Assembly (NCBI RefSeq): GCF_026342835.1
Contig: NZ_JAPEMI010000001.1
Span: 4,222,501-4,286,500, forward strand
DNA: 64,000 bases
Reading direction: 5' to 3'
From: Streptomyces sp. NBC_00154
GTDB taxonomy: Bacteria > Actinomycetota > Actinomycetes > Streptomycetales > Streptomycetaceae
Shown: in pieces, positions 17,277 through 25,654 of the stretch
How positions within the stretch are numbered: the first letter of the stretch is position 1
Layout of the letters: every line of letters begins with the position of its first letter
Notes under the pieces: model-generated
The model's input: the letters and a program-made list of their open reading frames with translations, nothing else
What the model was told of the DNA's origin: nothing
Database searches by the model: none
Translations under genes and position numbers: made by a program

Positions 17277-18880
17277 AGAAGGTCCTCCGCGGTCACGGGG
17301 TCGGGGTTCTCGGCGGCGGCGCCCGGCGGACCGCCGTGCGTCCAGGGGGTGTCCTCCGGGTCCGGCAGCTTCGGGCCGCCGCGCTGGTCGTGCTCGAACA
17401 GCGTCCACGCGATCCGGTCGCCCGGCTCCGGCAGCGAACCCGGGGCCGGCTCCTTGCTCCGGCCCATCCGGTCGGTGATCCGCAGCACGAGCAGGACCTC
17501 CTCCGGTCCGGCGGCGTCCTCGGAGGCATACGCCACGAACTCCGCGGTCTGCGGCCTGCCGTCCAGCGAGCGGTACACCTTCGTCCGCTCACCGAGATGC
17601 GGGCGCTCGTCCGTCCGGACCGTGACCAGCGGGCGCGGCGAGGGCCGCTTCGACTCGCTGTACGCCATCACCACCTCGGTCACCTCCCCGACAAACGCCT
17701 CGCCGGCCAGCCGCCGCCCGGCCAGCACCAGCGGATCGTCCAGCGCCTCCTGGGCCTCCAGCTGCGCCTGCGCCGTCTCCCGGGACGCCAGCTTCTGGGC
17801 TGCCGTCACCGCGTCGTCGCGGCGCGGCTGCGGCGGCTCCCCGGACCGCACCCGGTCCCGGTGGCCGGTGAACGACCAGCGGTCCCGGGTCCAGCGGTCC
17901 TCGGACCTGGCCCCGGGCGGCAGCTGCGCCATCAGGTCCAGCCCCCGCCACACCGCATCCCAGGTCGGCCGCAGCACCCCGGCGAGCAGCGATCCGATCT
18001 CCCGTTCGGCCGCTGTCAGTTCGGCCAGCCGGGCGTCGGCCGCGAGCCCGTCCTCGGCCGCCGCGAGTGCCGTGCGCGCCCGGTCGTACTTCTCGATCGC
18101 CGGTGCGAGCAGCCGGTTGTCGAATGCCGGGTCCGTGGCCGGACCGGCCGGCGGGCACACCAGCTGGCCGCCGCCGTCCCGCTCCAGCTCGGCCCGGAGC
18201 GCGGCCTCGGCCCCGGACTCGCCCGGCGGAGGGTCGATCCAGGCCAGCAGAGCCCCGAGATGCTGGTCCTCCAGCGTGGACTGCCCGGTCGCCCAGTGCC
18301 GGTTCAGCAGATCGGTCGCGGCGAGGAGCAGCGAGGAGCCCGGTACCCGGGCCCGCTCCCCGTAGTGCGTCAGCCAGCGGCCGAGCAACGGGACACGGGC
18401 CGGGGCAGGGTACGGGGTGTCCGGATCGTCCTCGGCGGTACGCCGGAACCTCATGGAACGGCCCAGCAGCCGTACGAAGTCGATAGCCGCCCGGCTCGGC
18501 ACGATCAACTGTGGTGCGTCCGTGCACAGTTCGACCTCGACCTTGACCTTCTTGCCGGTCTCGGGATCGGTCTCGTTGCGCTCGGCCTGCTCGACCACGT
18601 CCGCGTACGACTCGATGTGCGGCAGGACCGCCTCGGCCAGGTCGGCGAGGAACGCGAACCGCAGGTCACGGTCGCGCGGCTGGGCGACAGTCAACAGCCG
18701 CGGCGCGTCCCGGTCGGTTCCGACGAGCGCGCCGAGCGGGGCGCCCGCCTCACCGGCGGTGGTCAGCGGTACGAGGACGAGCGGCCGGCCGCTGAGATGG
18801 CGGTGCAGAACGGTGGCCATCGGCTGTGCCCGCCCGCTCTCCACGGCCTCGAGCCGGGCCAGGGTGCTGATCAGCGACAT
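17273..18880 (-). CDS. Unknown 535-aa protein between nuclease and helicase genes
   Basis: I recognise no family. The ATG at 18880 follows GGAGGG by about 8 bp. The chain starts with a regular alpha/beta-looking block (residues ~1-200; LVLVPLTTAGEAGAPLGALV, LLTVAQPRDRDLRFAFLADLAE). A helical and coiled-coil-prone centre (~265-400) holds many Ala, Glu, Arg and Gln. The C-terminal ~150 residues look beta-rich (VTEVVMAYSESKRPSPRPLVTVRT, TAEFVAYASEDA), perhaps an OB- or adaptor-like part. It is cytosolic, without a TM helix. It overlaps both neighbours (10 bp and 4 bp), so it probably acts in one complex with them. Confidence 0.75.
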   Translation of the reverse strand: MSLISTLARLEAVESGRAQPMATVLHRHLSGRPLVLVPLTTAGEAGAPLGALVGTDRDAPRLLTVAQPRDRDLRFAFLADLAEAVLPHIESYADVVEQAERNETDPETGKKVKVEVELCTDAPQLIVPSRAAIDFVRLLGRSMRFRRTAEDDPDTPYPAPARVPLLGRWLTHYGERARVPGSSLLLAATDLLNRHWATGQSTLEDQHLGALLAWIDPPPGESGAEAALRAELERDGGGQLVCPPAGPATDPAFDNRLLAPAIEKYDRARTALAAAEDGLAADARLAELTAAEREIGSLLAGVLRPTWDAVWRGLDLMAQLPPGARSEDRWTRDRWSFTGHRDRVRSGEPPQPRRDDAVTAAQKLASRETAQAQLEAQEALDDPLVLAGRRLAGEAFVGEVTEVVMAYSESKRPSPRPLVTVRTDERPHLGERTKVYRSLDGRPQTAEFVAYASEDAAGPEEVLLVLRITDRMGRSKEPAPGSLPEPGDRIAWTLFEHDQRGGPKLPDPEDTPWTHGGPPGAAAENPDPVTAEDLL

Positions 18881-20070
18881 GGCGTTCCGCCCTCCGGAGC
18901 TGCCTGGCCGGTCGCTCTTTCCAGCGCCTCCGCGCGCAGGGCCGCCGCGCGGCGCAGGGCCGCGACCGTCGGATCCGCCGGGTCGCCCTCCTTGCCCGCA
19001 GCCGCGGCCAGTACGTCGGTGACCGTCGTCAGACCCCCGAGCTCGCCCCGGACGCTCCGGCCCAGCGCCTGCACCGCACCGGCCGAGCGTGCCTTGGCCC
19101 GGCAGTGGAAGGCCAGTTCGCAGGCGGCCAGGCACTCCGGTGCGTATGCCGCCGTGACCGATTCGACCGCGGCCGTCAGCTCCTGCGGCGAACACTCCGG
19201 GTCGAAGGTGGTGCCCTCGGGCAGGGCGGCCGCGATCTCCTCGATCCGGGTCAGCCGGGTCAGCTGACGGCGGGTGACCGCGCGCTGCTTGCGTACGTCC
19301 ACCACCGACGCCGTCGGCAGGTTGGAGAAGTCCTTCGGGCAGACCAGCAGCACCCGGTGGCCGACCTCCGCGCCCGGAGTGACCGCTGCGATCCGCTCCA
19401 GCGCCAGGACGTACACCGCGGACTGCCGGGCCGCCGCGCCGACCTTCGCCGCATCCGCGGAACTGTCGATCATGGGGAACGACTTGATCTCCACAACCGT
19501 CCACCGGCCGTCGGGGTGCACGACCACCGCGTCCGGCTCCAGATAGGCGGGCGAGCCCGCCACCTCCAGGGCCAGCATCGGATGGTCGAGCAGCGCCCAG
19601 CCGCCCGCCCCCGTCGCCTCCCGCAGCGCCAGCGCCGTACGGGCCGCGCGCCCCTCGGGACCGGCTGCCGTCAGATCCGGTACCAGGACCTTGCGCGGCG
19701 CCTCGCTGCTGCCGCCGAGCCGCTCGTACAGCAGCCGCATCAGCTCCGTACCGCCGTCGGCCTTGACCTTCGCCTCGAAGGCGTTGCCCCGCATGAACGC
19801 GAACTGCGACTGGCCGAATGCGGCAGGGGAGCCGAGTGCCGTCGCCAGCGCGGCCTTGTCCACTCCGGCGCCGTCCAGCAGGGCGCGCCGCTTGCAGCCG
19901 GGGTTCGCGGCGAGGGCGGCCAGCGCGCGGGCATCGAGCGGATGCGGGGCGACGGCCGGACCGCGCAGCTCAGCGAGCCGCTGCCGGAGCGCCGTCGTCT
20001 GCTGCGTCGCCCGATGCTGCGTCATCGGTGGAGTCTGCGGAGGAGGTCCGCTGGCCGGGGATTCGCTCAC
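18871..20070 (-). CDS. RecB/Cas4-like PD-(D/E)xK nuclease with Fe-S cysteines
   Basis: This is a predicted DNA exonuclease of the RecB/Cas4/Dna2 type, 399 aa from the GTG at 20070. Nuclease residues in order: an RGNAFE block (94-99), Asp180 in EPDAVVV, Glu194 and Lys196 in VVEIKSF, and Gln216-Tyr220 in QSAVY, the QxxxY motif of RecB nucleases. One Cys before the core (Cys59) and a C-x3-C-x5-C cluster after it (313, 317, 323) match the four-Cys iron-sulfur arrangement of AddB, Cas4 and Dna2. It is the first gene of the nuclease-unknown-helicase operon. The start is uncertain: TTG 20100, GTG 20070 or ATG 20025, none with a clear SD. Confidence 0.78.
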   Translation of the reverse strand: MSESPASGPPPQTPPMTQHRATQQTTALRQRLAELRGPAVAPHPLDARALAALAANPGCKRRALLDGAGVDKAALATALGSPAAFGQSQFAFMRGNAFEAKVKADGGTELMRLLYERLGGSSEAPRKVLVPDLTAAGPEGRAARTALALREATGAGGWALLDHPMLALEVAGSPAYLEPDAVVVHPDGRWTVVEIKSFPMIDSSADAAKVGAAARQSAVYVLALERIAAVTPGAEVGHRVLLVCPKDFSNLPTASVVDVRKQRAVTRRQLTRLTRIEEIAAALPEGTTFDPECSPQELTAAVESVTAAYAPECLAACELAFHCRAKARSAGAVQALGRSVRGELGGLTTVTDVLAAAAGKEGDPADPTVAALRRAAALRAEALERATGQAAPEGGTPCR

Positions 20071-20899
20071 CCGCGGAAGTCTTGCATCCGGCACTGACAA
20101 TCGGGGACTTCGTGGCCGAAGCGGCTGGTGCGAACCGGGCCTGTACCGCGACCTTGACCCGGTCGACGAGCCGCATGACCGGCCCGGTCAGCAGCGCTCC
20201 GACGGCCATCACGGCAGCGCCCGCGACCGCGTCGAGGAAGTAGTGGTTGGCCGTGCCCATCACGACGATCGTGGTGACCAGCGGGTACATGACGCCCGCG
20301 GCGCGTACCAGCGGGTGCCGCGCGTGACGCCAGAGCAGGATTCCGCACCACAGCGCCCAGCCGACGTGCAGACTCGGCATCGCGGCGTACTGGTTGGTCA
20401 TCCAGCCCATCCCGCGTGGCGCGCTCGCCTCGGTGCCCCACCAGCCGTACGAGCTGTACTGGGCCATCGTGTCGACGAAGCCGTGTGTGGCGTGCAGCAG
20501 CCGCGGCGGGCAGGTCGGGAGCAGCGCGAAGCCGACCAGGCCGAGCAGTGTGGAGGCCATCAACCAGGTTCGGGCGGTGCGGTACACGGCGGCTCGGCGC
20601 CGGTAGATCCAGATCAGGACGGCCGGGGTGACCAGGTAGTGCAGTGAGGCATAGGCGAAGTCGGCGGGTATGCCGATGGACGGGTGGGCGGTCATCAGCC
20701 GGTTGAGCGGGTGCTCCGCGTTGAGGAAGAGCGTCTTCTCCAGATGCAGTATCCGCAGCCCGTGGTCCACAGCGGTCGACACATCGCTGCGGACCAGCAG
20801 CCGGCCCGCCGAGTAGACCGCGTACACGACCGCGATCAGCGGCAGCTCGGCCCACCAGCGAGGCCGGTGGCTCGGCGCGGACGCGGTGGCAAGCGGCAT
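19970..20899 (-). CDS. PAP2-family membrane phosphatase / inositolphosphotransferase-like
   Basis: This 309-aa polytopic membrane protein of the PAP2 superfamily (Aur1-like branch) acts on lipid phosphates or transfers phospho-alcohols. The catalytic blocks MPSLHVGWALW (PSLH) and GTANHYFLDAVAG (NHYxxD) are present in the C-terminal half, with about six TM segments. GGAGAG 8 bp upstream supports the ATG at 20899; the frame is open to 20947. The last ~50 residues are a polar Ala/Ser/Asp-rich tail. Its 3' end overlaps the nuclease gene by about 100 bp on the same strand, so the two may share a transcript although the functions look unrelated. Confidence 0.82.
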   Translation of the reverse strand: MPLATASAPSHRPRWWAELPLIAVVYAVYSAGRLLVRSDVSTAVDHGLRILHLEKTLFLNAEHPLNRLMTAHPSIGIPADFAYASLHYLVTPAVLIWIYRRRAAVYRTARTWLMASTLLGLVGFALLPTCPPRLLHATHGFVDTMAQYSSYGWWGTEASAPRGMGWMTNQYAAMPSLHVGWALWCGILLWRHARHPLVRAAGVMYPLVTTIVVMGTANHYFLDAVAGAAVMAVGALLTGPVMRLVDRVKVAVQARFAPAASATKSPIVSAGCKTSAGERIPGQRTSSADSTDDAASGDAADDGAPAAAR

Positions 20900-21146
20900 T
20901 CGGAAGCTCTCCATCATGTGTTCATGCGACCGAGGGCGGCCGTTCAACCGTACGGTGCAGATCGGCCGTGATTCCCCCGGGGTACCCCTGCGGATGCCCC
21001 GGTTCGTGCGGAGATTTCTCCGCGGGGAAGGGGACGCGTGTTCGGCCCCGGAGGTTGCCTGTCGGGCACGTGAGCGATGATGGAAAAAGGCGGATCACCC
21101 GTCCCTGTTGTCGTTTTCTCCGAACCAAGATTCAGGGAGAGCCGTC

Positions 21147-21743
21147 ATGGCACCGCGTATCCTGCTCGCCCGGCACGGCCAGACGGAATGGTCCGTCAAG
21201 GGCAATCACACCGGCAGGACGGACATTCCTCTGCTCGACGCGGGCCGCGCGGGCGCCAAGCTGCTGGGCGAGCGGCTGCACCGCGGACCGTGGGCGGACC
21301 TACCGGGCCTGGAGGTCCGCACCAGCCCGCTCGTCCGCGCCAGGGAGACCTGCGACCTGGCGGGCTTCGCGGACCGGGCGCAGCCGTGGGACGCGCTCAT
21401 GGAGTGGGACTACGGGGCGTACGAGGGCATGACGCCGGCCGAGATCCAGGCGATCCGGCCGGGCTGGTTCATCTGGCGCGACGGGGTACCGGACGGCGAG
21501 ACCCTCTCCGAGCTGTCCGCCCGTGCGGACGAGATCGTCGACTGGGCGCGCTCGGCCGAACGCGACGTGCTGGTCTTCGCGCACGGTCACATCCTGCGGG
21601 CGCTGGGGGCGCGCTGGCTGGGTGAGGACGTGTCGTTCGCGTCCCGCATCCGCCTGGACCCGACGTCGCTGTCGGTGCTCGGATGGGCATACGGGGCACC
21701 GGCCCTCGAACGTTGGAACGACACGGGCCACCTGGACCGGTGA
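21147..21743 (+). CDS. Histidine phosphatase (phosphoglycerate mutase-like)
   Basis: This 198-aa branch-2-like histidine phosphatase has the phospho-accepting His in LLARHGQTEWS (RHG at about residues 9-11), the acid/base Glu in MEWDYGAYEGM, and the second His in VFAHGHILRALGAR. It has no signal peptide, so the substrate is probably a cytosolic phospho-sugar or similar metabolite. GGGAGA lies about 7 bp before the ATG at 21147; an upstream ATG at 21108 lacks a ribosome site. It is convergent with the HTH-TPR regulator across a palindromic repeat. Confidence 0.87.
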   Translation: MAPRILLARHGQTEWSVKGNHTGRTDIPLLDAGRAGAKLLGERLHRGPWADLPGLEVRTSPLVRARETCDLAGFADRAQPWDALMEWDYGAYEGMTPAEIQAIRPGWFIWRDGVPDGETLSELSARADEIVDWARSAERDVLVFAHGHILRALGARWLGEDVSFASRIRLDPTSLSVLGWAYGAPALERWNDTGHLDR

Positions 21744-21771
21744 GGTCCTGCCCTTACCCGGCAGCGTAGGT

Positions 21772-21877
21772 GTCCTCAATCACCGGACGGGCTCGAACTG
21801 TGGCCCGCGGGTGGGGCGAACCGTGGCCCGAATCTCAGCCCGCGCGGCCGAATTCGGCCCGCCCGGCGATTGAGGAC
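21772..21877. repeat. Dispersed palindromic repeat (site B)
   Basis: GTCCTCAATCACCGGACGGG (from 21772) and its near inverse GCCCGGCGATTGAGGAC (to 21877) bracket a GC-rich loop of about 50 bp between two convergent genes. It belongs to the same family as the sites near 10.65, 29.5 and 45.5 kb. It may end transcription from both sides. Confidence 0.7.
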
Positions 21878-21928
21878 CGACCCGGTGCGGCGGACCCGGA
21901 TGTGCGTCGCGTGGGGCGGCACCCCGCC

Positions 21929-23299
21929 CTACACCTCCGCCCCCACCTCCCCGTACCGGTCCAGGAAATCCGTCACCTCCGGCGACCCCCACTGCGCCCG
22001 CAGCACCTGCACCGCCGCCGCCAGCATCGCCCGGATGCGGGAGGACTGGACCTGGGCCAGCAGGTCCAGCACCTGCTGCCCCGCCGTGGCCGCCTCCGCC
22101 GCGGCGCCGGCCCGGGCCAGGTCCGTCGTCAGCTCGGCGCGGTACAGCGCCAGGTTCCGGGTGAAGTGCGGATCCTGGAGCTGCGTGGCCCGCCGTGCAT
22201 GGCGGACCGCCCGCGGCCAGTCGCCCAGCGCCGACCAGCACTGCGCCTCCAGCATCTCCAGCTCCGCCTCCCGGAAGAACGTCATCCACTCCGGGTCGGC
22301 ATCGGACGCCCCGCGGCCGAACGCCGTGTGCGCCCGCCCCAGCGCCCGTTCGCAACCGCTTCGGTCGCCGAGCCCGGCCCGGCCCCCTGCCTCCCGCAGC
22401 GCGAGCAGCGCCAGCAGTCGCGGTGAGCCCAGGGGGCCCGCCGCCCGCTGCCCGGCCTCCGCCGCGCGTACCGCCTCACGGGGCCGCCCCGTGTCCCTCG
22501 CCAGGAACGACGTATTGCAGAACGCATGCGCCTCGAGCGCCGGGTCCCCGGCCACCCGAGCAGTGGCCAGCGCCTCCGCATAGTGCGAGCGGGCGTCGTC
22601 GAAGCGTCCCGAGTCATGCGCCAGCCACCCCACCGAGATGGCCAGTTCACCGGCCCCGGCGTGCAGCCGGTCGGAGGTGGAGCGGCGGGTGATGGTCCCC
22701 TCGTCCAGCAGCGCATAGGCCGCCCGCAGCGGTTGCGCGGCCCGCCGGTAGAGGCCGCCGCCGCCGTGCCGGTCGTCCAGCAGCCGGATCTGCCGTACCG
22801 CCTTCTCGACGGCCGTCACCTCGGCCTCGCCGACCCGCCGTTGGACGGGCACGGCAGCGGCGGCGATGGTCGTGGTGTCGAGGCCGAGGCCCAGGGATGC
22901 GGCCGCCATCGCGGTGGTGCCGCTCGTCATGAATACGCGACGCAGCACGTCGCTCTCCTCGTCGGTGTCGCTCTGGAGCGTGGGGGGTGGTGGGGTATCG
23001 GGAGTGTCGGGGGCGTTGCCGGTGGTTCTCGCCGCCCGGCCGCGTACGGACTCGCGCGCCGAGAAGCCCAGATCCGCCAGGGTCGCCCCGGGGAACATGT
23101 GCAGGAAGACTCGTTCGTACGCGTAGTTGGGACAGCGGATCTCGCCGGACTCCACGCGTCCGATGTACCGGGCGTCGCACGCGACCTGCTCGCCGATCTC
23201 GCGGGCGGACCTGCGTACCGCGGCAGCGAACTCCCCGGCGGAGCGCGGTCCGCGCAGCCGTCGGAAGGCGAGGTTGGGAACTGCCCCTGTCGACACCAT
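21929..23299 (-). CDS. HTH-TPR transcriptional regulator (NsdA-like type)
   Basis: This 456-aa protein starts with an XRE-like helix-turn-helix (about residues 15-70; FAAAVRRSAREIGEQV, then YIGRVESGEIRCP) followed by a linker and a long TPR-like helical repeat region (~150-450; ISVGWLAHDSGRFDDARSHY). Streptomyces have several such regulators, of which NsdA affects sporulation and antibiotic production. Which of them this is cannot be told. GAGAGGG lies about 9-10 bp before the ATG at 23299; the frame extends to 23386 without a better signal. It is divergent from the small gene at 23543 across 243 bp, where both promoters should lie. Confidence 0.75.
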   Translation of the reverse strand: MVSTGAVPNLAFRRLRGPRSAGEFAAAVRRSAREIGEQVACDARYIGRVESGEIRCPNYAYERVFLHMFPGATLADLGFSARESVRGRAARTTGNAPDTPDTPPPPTLQSDTDEESDVLRRVFMTSGTTAMAAASLGLGLDTTTIAAAAVPVQRRVGEAEVTAVEKAVRQIRLLDDRHGGGGLYRRAAQPLRAAYALLDEGTITRRSTSDRLHAGAGELAISVGWLAHDSGRFDDARSHYAEALATARVAGDPALEAHAFCNTSFLARDTGRPREAVRAAEAGQRAAGPLGSPRLLALLALREAGGRAGLGDRSGCERALGRAHTAFGRGASDADPEWMTFFREAELEMLEAQCWSALGDWPRAVRHARRATQLQDPHFTRNLALYRAELTTDLARAGAAAEAATAGQQVLDLLAQVQSSRIRAMLAAAVQVLRAQWGSPEVTDFLDRYGEVGAEV

Positions 23300-23542
23300 G
23301 GCTGGGCCCTCTCTGGTGCAAGCCGGGCGCCTGGTTCCGGTGTCCGGCGGGGCAAGAACGTACCCTCTGTGACAGCCCACACACACAGCGTTTGCCTACA
23401 AAACGGATATCTCACCCACGATCCGCCATGAACTGCCACCCTTTGCGGCGGTGCCGCACCGTAGCCCTTGACGTAGTCGACGCGTTGGTCCATGCGGAGA
23501 CGGAGTCTGGCTCCGCCCGGCGATGAGAGGAGAGGTCCCTTG

Positions 23543-24022
23543 TTGCATCTCGGCACGGAGGCCGGCTCGCGGACGACTGCGGCGACCCGAACGGCGACGA
23601 CCAGTACTGCCACCACCCGTACGGCGAAGGCCGATCCCGGAACCGCGGAGTGCGATCCCCCCGGCACCTTCCTCGGCGGCGGCCCCTGTGATCTGGTGAC
23701 CGTTCCGGCCCGCCAGGGGCTGGAGGCCGTGGACATCCTGCGCCGCGGCGCCGATAAGGAGGCCGTCGGCCCGGTCCTGCACGACGGCGCCTGCGACACC
23801 CTCGGCTTCCTGGTCCCGCCGGGCACCGCCGAGGCCTGGGACGTACCGGGCAGTGACTGTACCCAGACGAACGGCCGCGGGCTGCGCATCCCCACCGAGC
23901 CGCCGGTCTCCGGCGGTGGCTGGCTGCTGCCGCCCGCCGCCGCGGTCACCGATCCGGCCGCGCTGCGCGCCGCACTCGACCAGGCGGCCCGGCTGATCGA
24001 GGCGGCCGACAACTGCCGCTGA
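23543..24022 (+). CDS. Conserved hypothetical protein with paired Cys
   Basis: This 159-aa protein starts with a Thr/Ala-rich low-complexity segment (~residues 5-30) and continues into a compact domain with CDPPGTFLGGGPCDLVTVPA, DTLGFLVPPGTAEAWDVPGS and CTQTNGRGLRIP. The same layout occurs in other Streptomyces hypothetical proteins. Part of it recalls the primase/polymerase-like group near tRNA-Lys copy 2 (recollection, weak). GGAGAGG about 7 bp upstream supports the TTG at 23543; TTG 23540 is equally possible. The function is unknown. Confidence 0.6.
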   Translation: MHLGTEAGSRTTAATRTATTSTATTRTAKADPGTAECDPPGTFLGGGPCDLVTVPARQGLEAVDILRRGADKEAVGPVLHDGACDTLGFLVPPGTAEAWDVPGSDCTQTNGRGLRIPTEPPVSGGGWLLPPAAAVTDPAALRAALDQAARLIEAADNCR

Positions 24023-24111
24023 GCCCATAATGGCCAGGTGGGCGGGTTTCCCCGTCGCTGCCGGTCCTGCACCGGCCCGGGCGATGAAGCAGTGAGTAGG
24101 GACGAGCGTCA

Positions 24112-25014
24112 GTGGCACGTCGAGGTGCGTCGAGCGGTGGCGCGGGCGCCCGGAAACGAGCGGACCGCAAGTCCGACCGCAAGCCGGAGATCCTCTCCGA
24201 GACCGTCGACGGCGGCCTCGCCGAGCTGATCCCCGACCGGGAGCGGCCGCACGCCTGGACGCTGACCCTCGACGGCGCCCCGCAGTCCCACGTCGACCTC
24301 GACGACCCCTCGCATCTCTCCTTCGCCTATCAGCGCCGGATCGGTCACATCGCAGATCTGGCCGCCCCCGCAGGGCAGCCCCTGCACGTCGTGCACCTGG
24401 GCGGCGGCGCCTTCACCCTCGCCCGGTACGTCGCAGCGACCCGGCCGCGCTCCACCCAGCAGGTCGTCGAGCTGGACGCAGCGCTCGTCCAACTGGTCCG
24501 CCGGGAGCTGCCGTTGGACCCGCAGGCCCGGATCAGGGTCCGTTCCACCGACGCCCGCGCCGGGCTCGGGAAGATTCCGGACGACTGGGCAGATCTCGTC
24601 ATCGCCGATGTCTTCAGCGGAGCCCGTACGCCCGCCCACCTCACCAGCGCCGAGTTTCTCGCCGACGTACGCCGGGTCCTGAAGCCCGCCGGACAGTATG
24701 TGGCCAACCTCGCCGACGGTCCGCCGCTGGCCCATCTGCGCGGCCAGATCGCCACCGCCGCCACCGTCTTCCCGGAGCTGGCACTCGCCGCCGATCCGGC
24801 CGTGCTGCGCGGGCGCCGCTTCGGCAACGCTGTGCTGCTCGCCTCGGCGCTCCCGCTCAAGGTCGCCGAACTGACCCGCCGGGTCGCCACCGACCCGCAC
24901 CCCGGACGCGTCGAACACGGCAAGGAGCTCGCCGACTTCACCGGCGGCGCGGCACCGGTGAGCGATGCGGACGCCCGTCCGTCACCCGCGCCTCCGCCCT
25001 CCGCCTTCGAATGA
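24112..25014 (+). CDS. Spermidine-synthase-like SAM methyltransferase-fold protein
   Basis: This 300-aa protein has the Rossmann core of polyamine aminopropyltransferases: VVHLGGGAFTLARYV (motif I), VVELDAALVQLVR (motif II), DARAGLGKIPDDWADLVIADVF and the strand-4 Asp. The usual catalytic YHE region is not evident, so true spermidine synthesis is doubtful. The protein starts at a GTG with only a weak ribosome site (AGGGACGAG). The first ~25 residues are basic and disordered. It begins 89 bp after the preceding hypothetical gene and is convergent with the membrane-anchored gene. Confidence 0.75.
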   Translation: MARRGASSGGAGARKRADRKSDRKPEILSETVDGGLAELIPDRERPHAWTLTLDGAPQSHVDLDDPSHLSFAYQRRIGHIADLAAPAGQPLHVVHLGGGAFTLARYVAATRPRSTQQVVELDAALVQLVRRELPLDPQARIRVRSTDARAGLGKIPDDWADLVIADVFSGARTPAHLTSAEFLADVRRVLKPAGQYVANLADGPPLAHLRGQIATAATVFPELALAADPAVLRGRRFGNAVLLASALPLKVAELTRRVATDPHPGRVEHGKELADFTGGAAPVSDADARPSPAPPPSAFE

Positions 25015-25025
25015 GCGACCGGTGA

Positions 25026-25565
25026 TCAGACGATCTCGACCATCGGCGGATGGTCGTTCCAGGTGCAGAAGACCGACACCGTCGTCCCGTCATCGGTGGT
25101 GAAGTTCACCCGGATCCAGGTCGTGTTCGTCCAGACCCGCATCGACCAGCCCGGGTCCGGTGTCGCCGAGACGAGTTTCGCCCAGTCGGCGCCGAGCTCG
25201 AAGACGACCCGCCCGCCGTCCGTCGGGTAGCTCTTTACCGTGCCGGAGGGCTTGGCCGGGCGCGGGGCCGGAGGACTGCTCGACAGGGTGCGGGACGGTT
25301 GCCGGGGAGGGGTCGCGGACGGCTTCGGAGTGGTACGAGGGGTGCTGCTGGGCGTCGGCGCCGGCGACGACGGCGGGCGTCTGGTCGAGGACGACAACGC
25401 GCCCGCTCCGCTGTGGTTGTCACGGGCGCTCGCGGAGATGGGCACCGCGCGCGGCGGGTCGTACGCCGTCCCCGCCATCACCGTGTGCACACCCCACCAC
25501 GACAGCGTGACCGCAGCGCCGGTGGCGAGCGACCACGCGAGCGCGTGTACGAGTCCTCGTTGCAT
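25026..25565 (-). CDS. Membrane-anchored protein with Ser/Pro/Thr linker
   Basis: This 179-aa protein has an N-terminal hydrophobic segment (LVHALAWSLATGAAVTLSWW, residues ~5-24) as a signal anchor, a Ser/Thr/Pro-rich linker (~55-105) and a C-terminal domain of ~75 residues (GGRVVFELGADWAKLVSATP...STRVW-like region) that should lie outside the cell. I do not recognise the domain. The ATG at 25565 has AGGA about 9 bp upstream. It is divergent from the response regulator with only 89 bp between, so it may be a target or an accessory of that two-component system (inference). Confidence 0.65.
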   Translation of the reverse strand: MQRGLVHALAWSLATGAAVTLSWWGVHTVMAGTAYDPPRAVPISASARDNHSGAGALSSSTRRPPSSPAPTPSSTPRTTPKPSATPPRQPSRTLSSSPPAPRPAKPSGTVKSYPTDGGRVVFELGADWAKLVSATPDPGWSMRVWTNTTWIRVNFTTDDGTTVSVFCTWNDHPPMVEIV

Positions 25566-25654
25566 CCGGCACATCCTGCACCACAGGGCCCCGTGCTGTC
25601 CCCGTACCCACACGGACAGGACCGCGGGCCGGTCGATGGCGTACGGTGCCGCCC

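Noticed and set aside
15942..20070. CRISPR-Cas locus suggested by the Cas4-like nuclease
   Set aside because: No repeat-spacer array and no cas1, cas2 or effector gene is present in the window.
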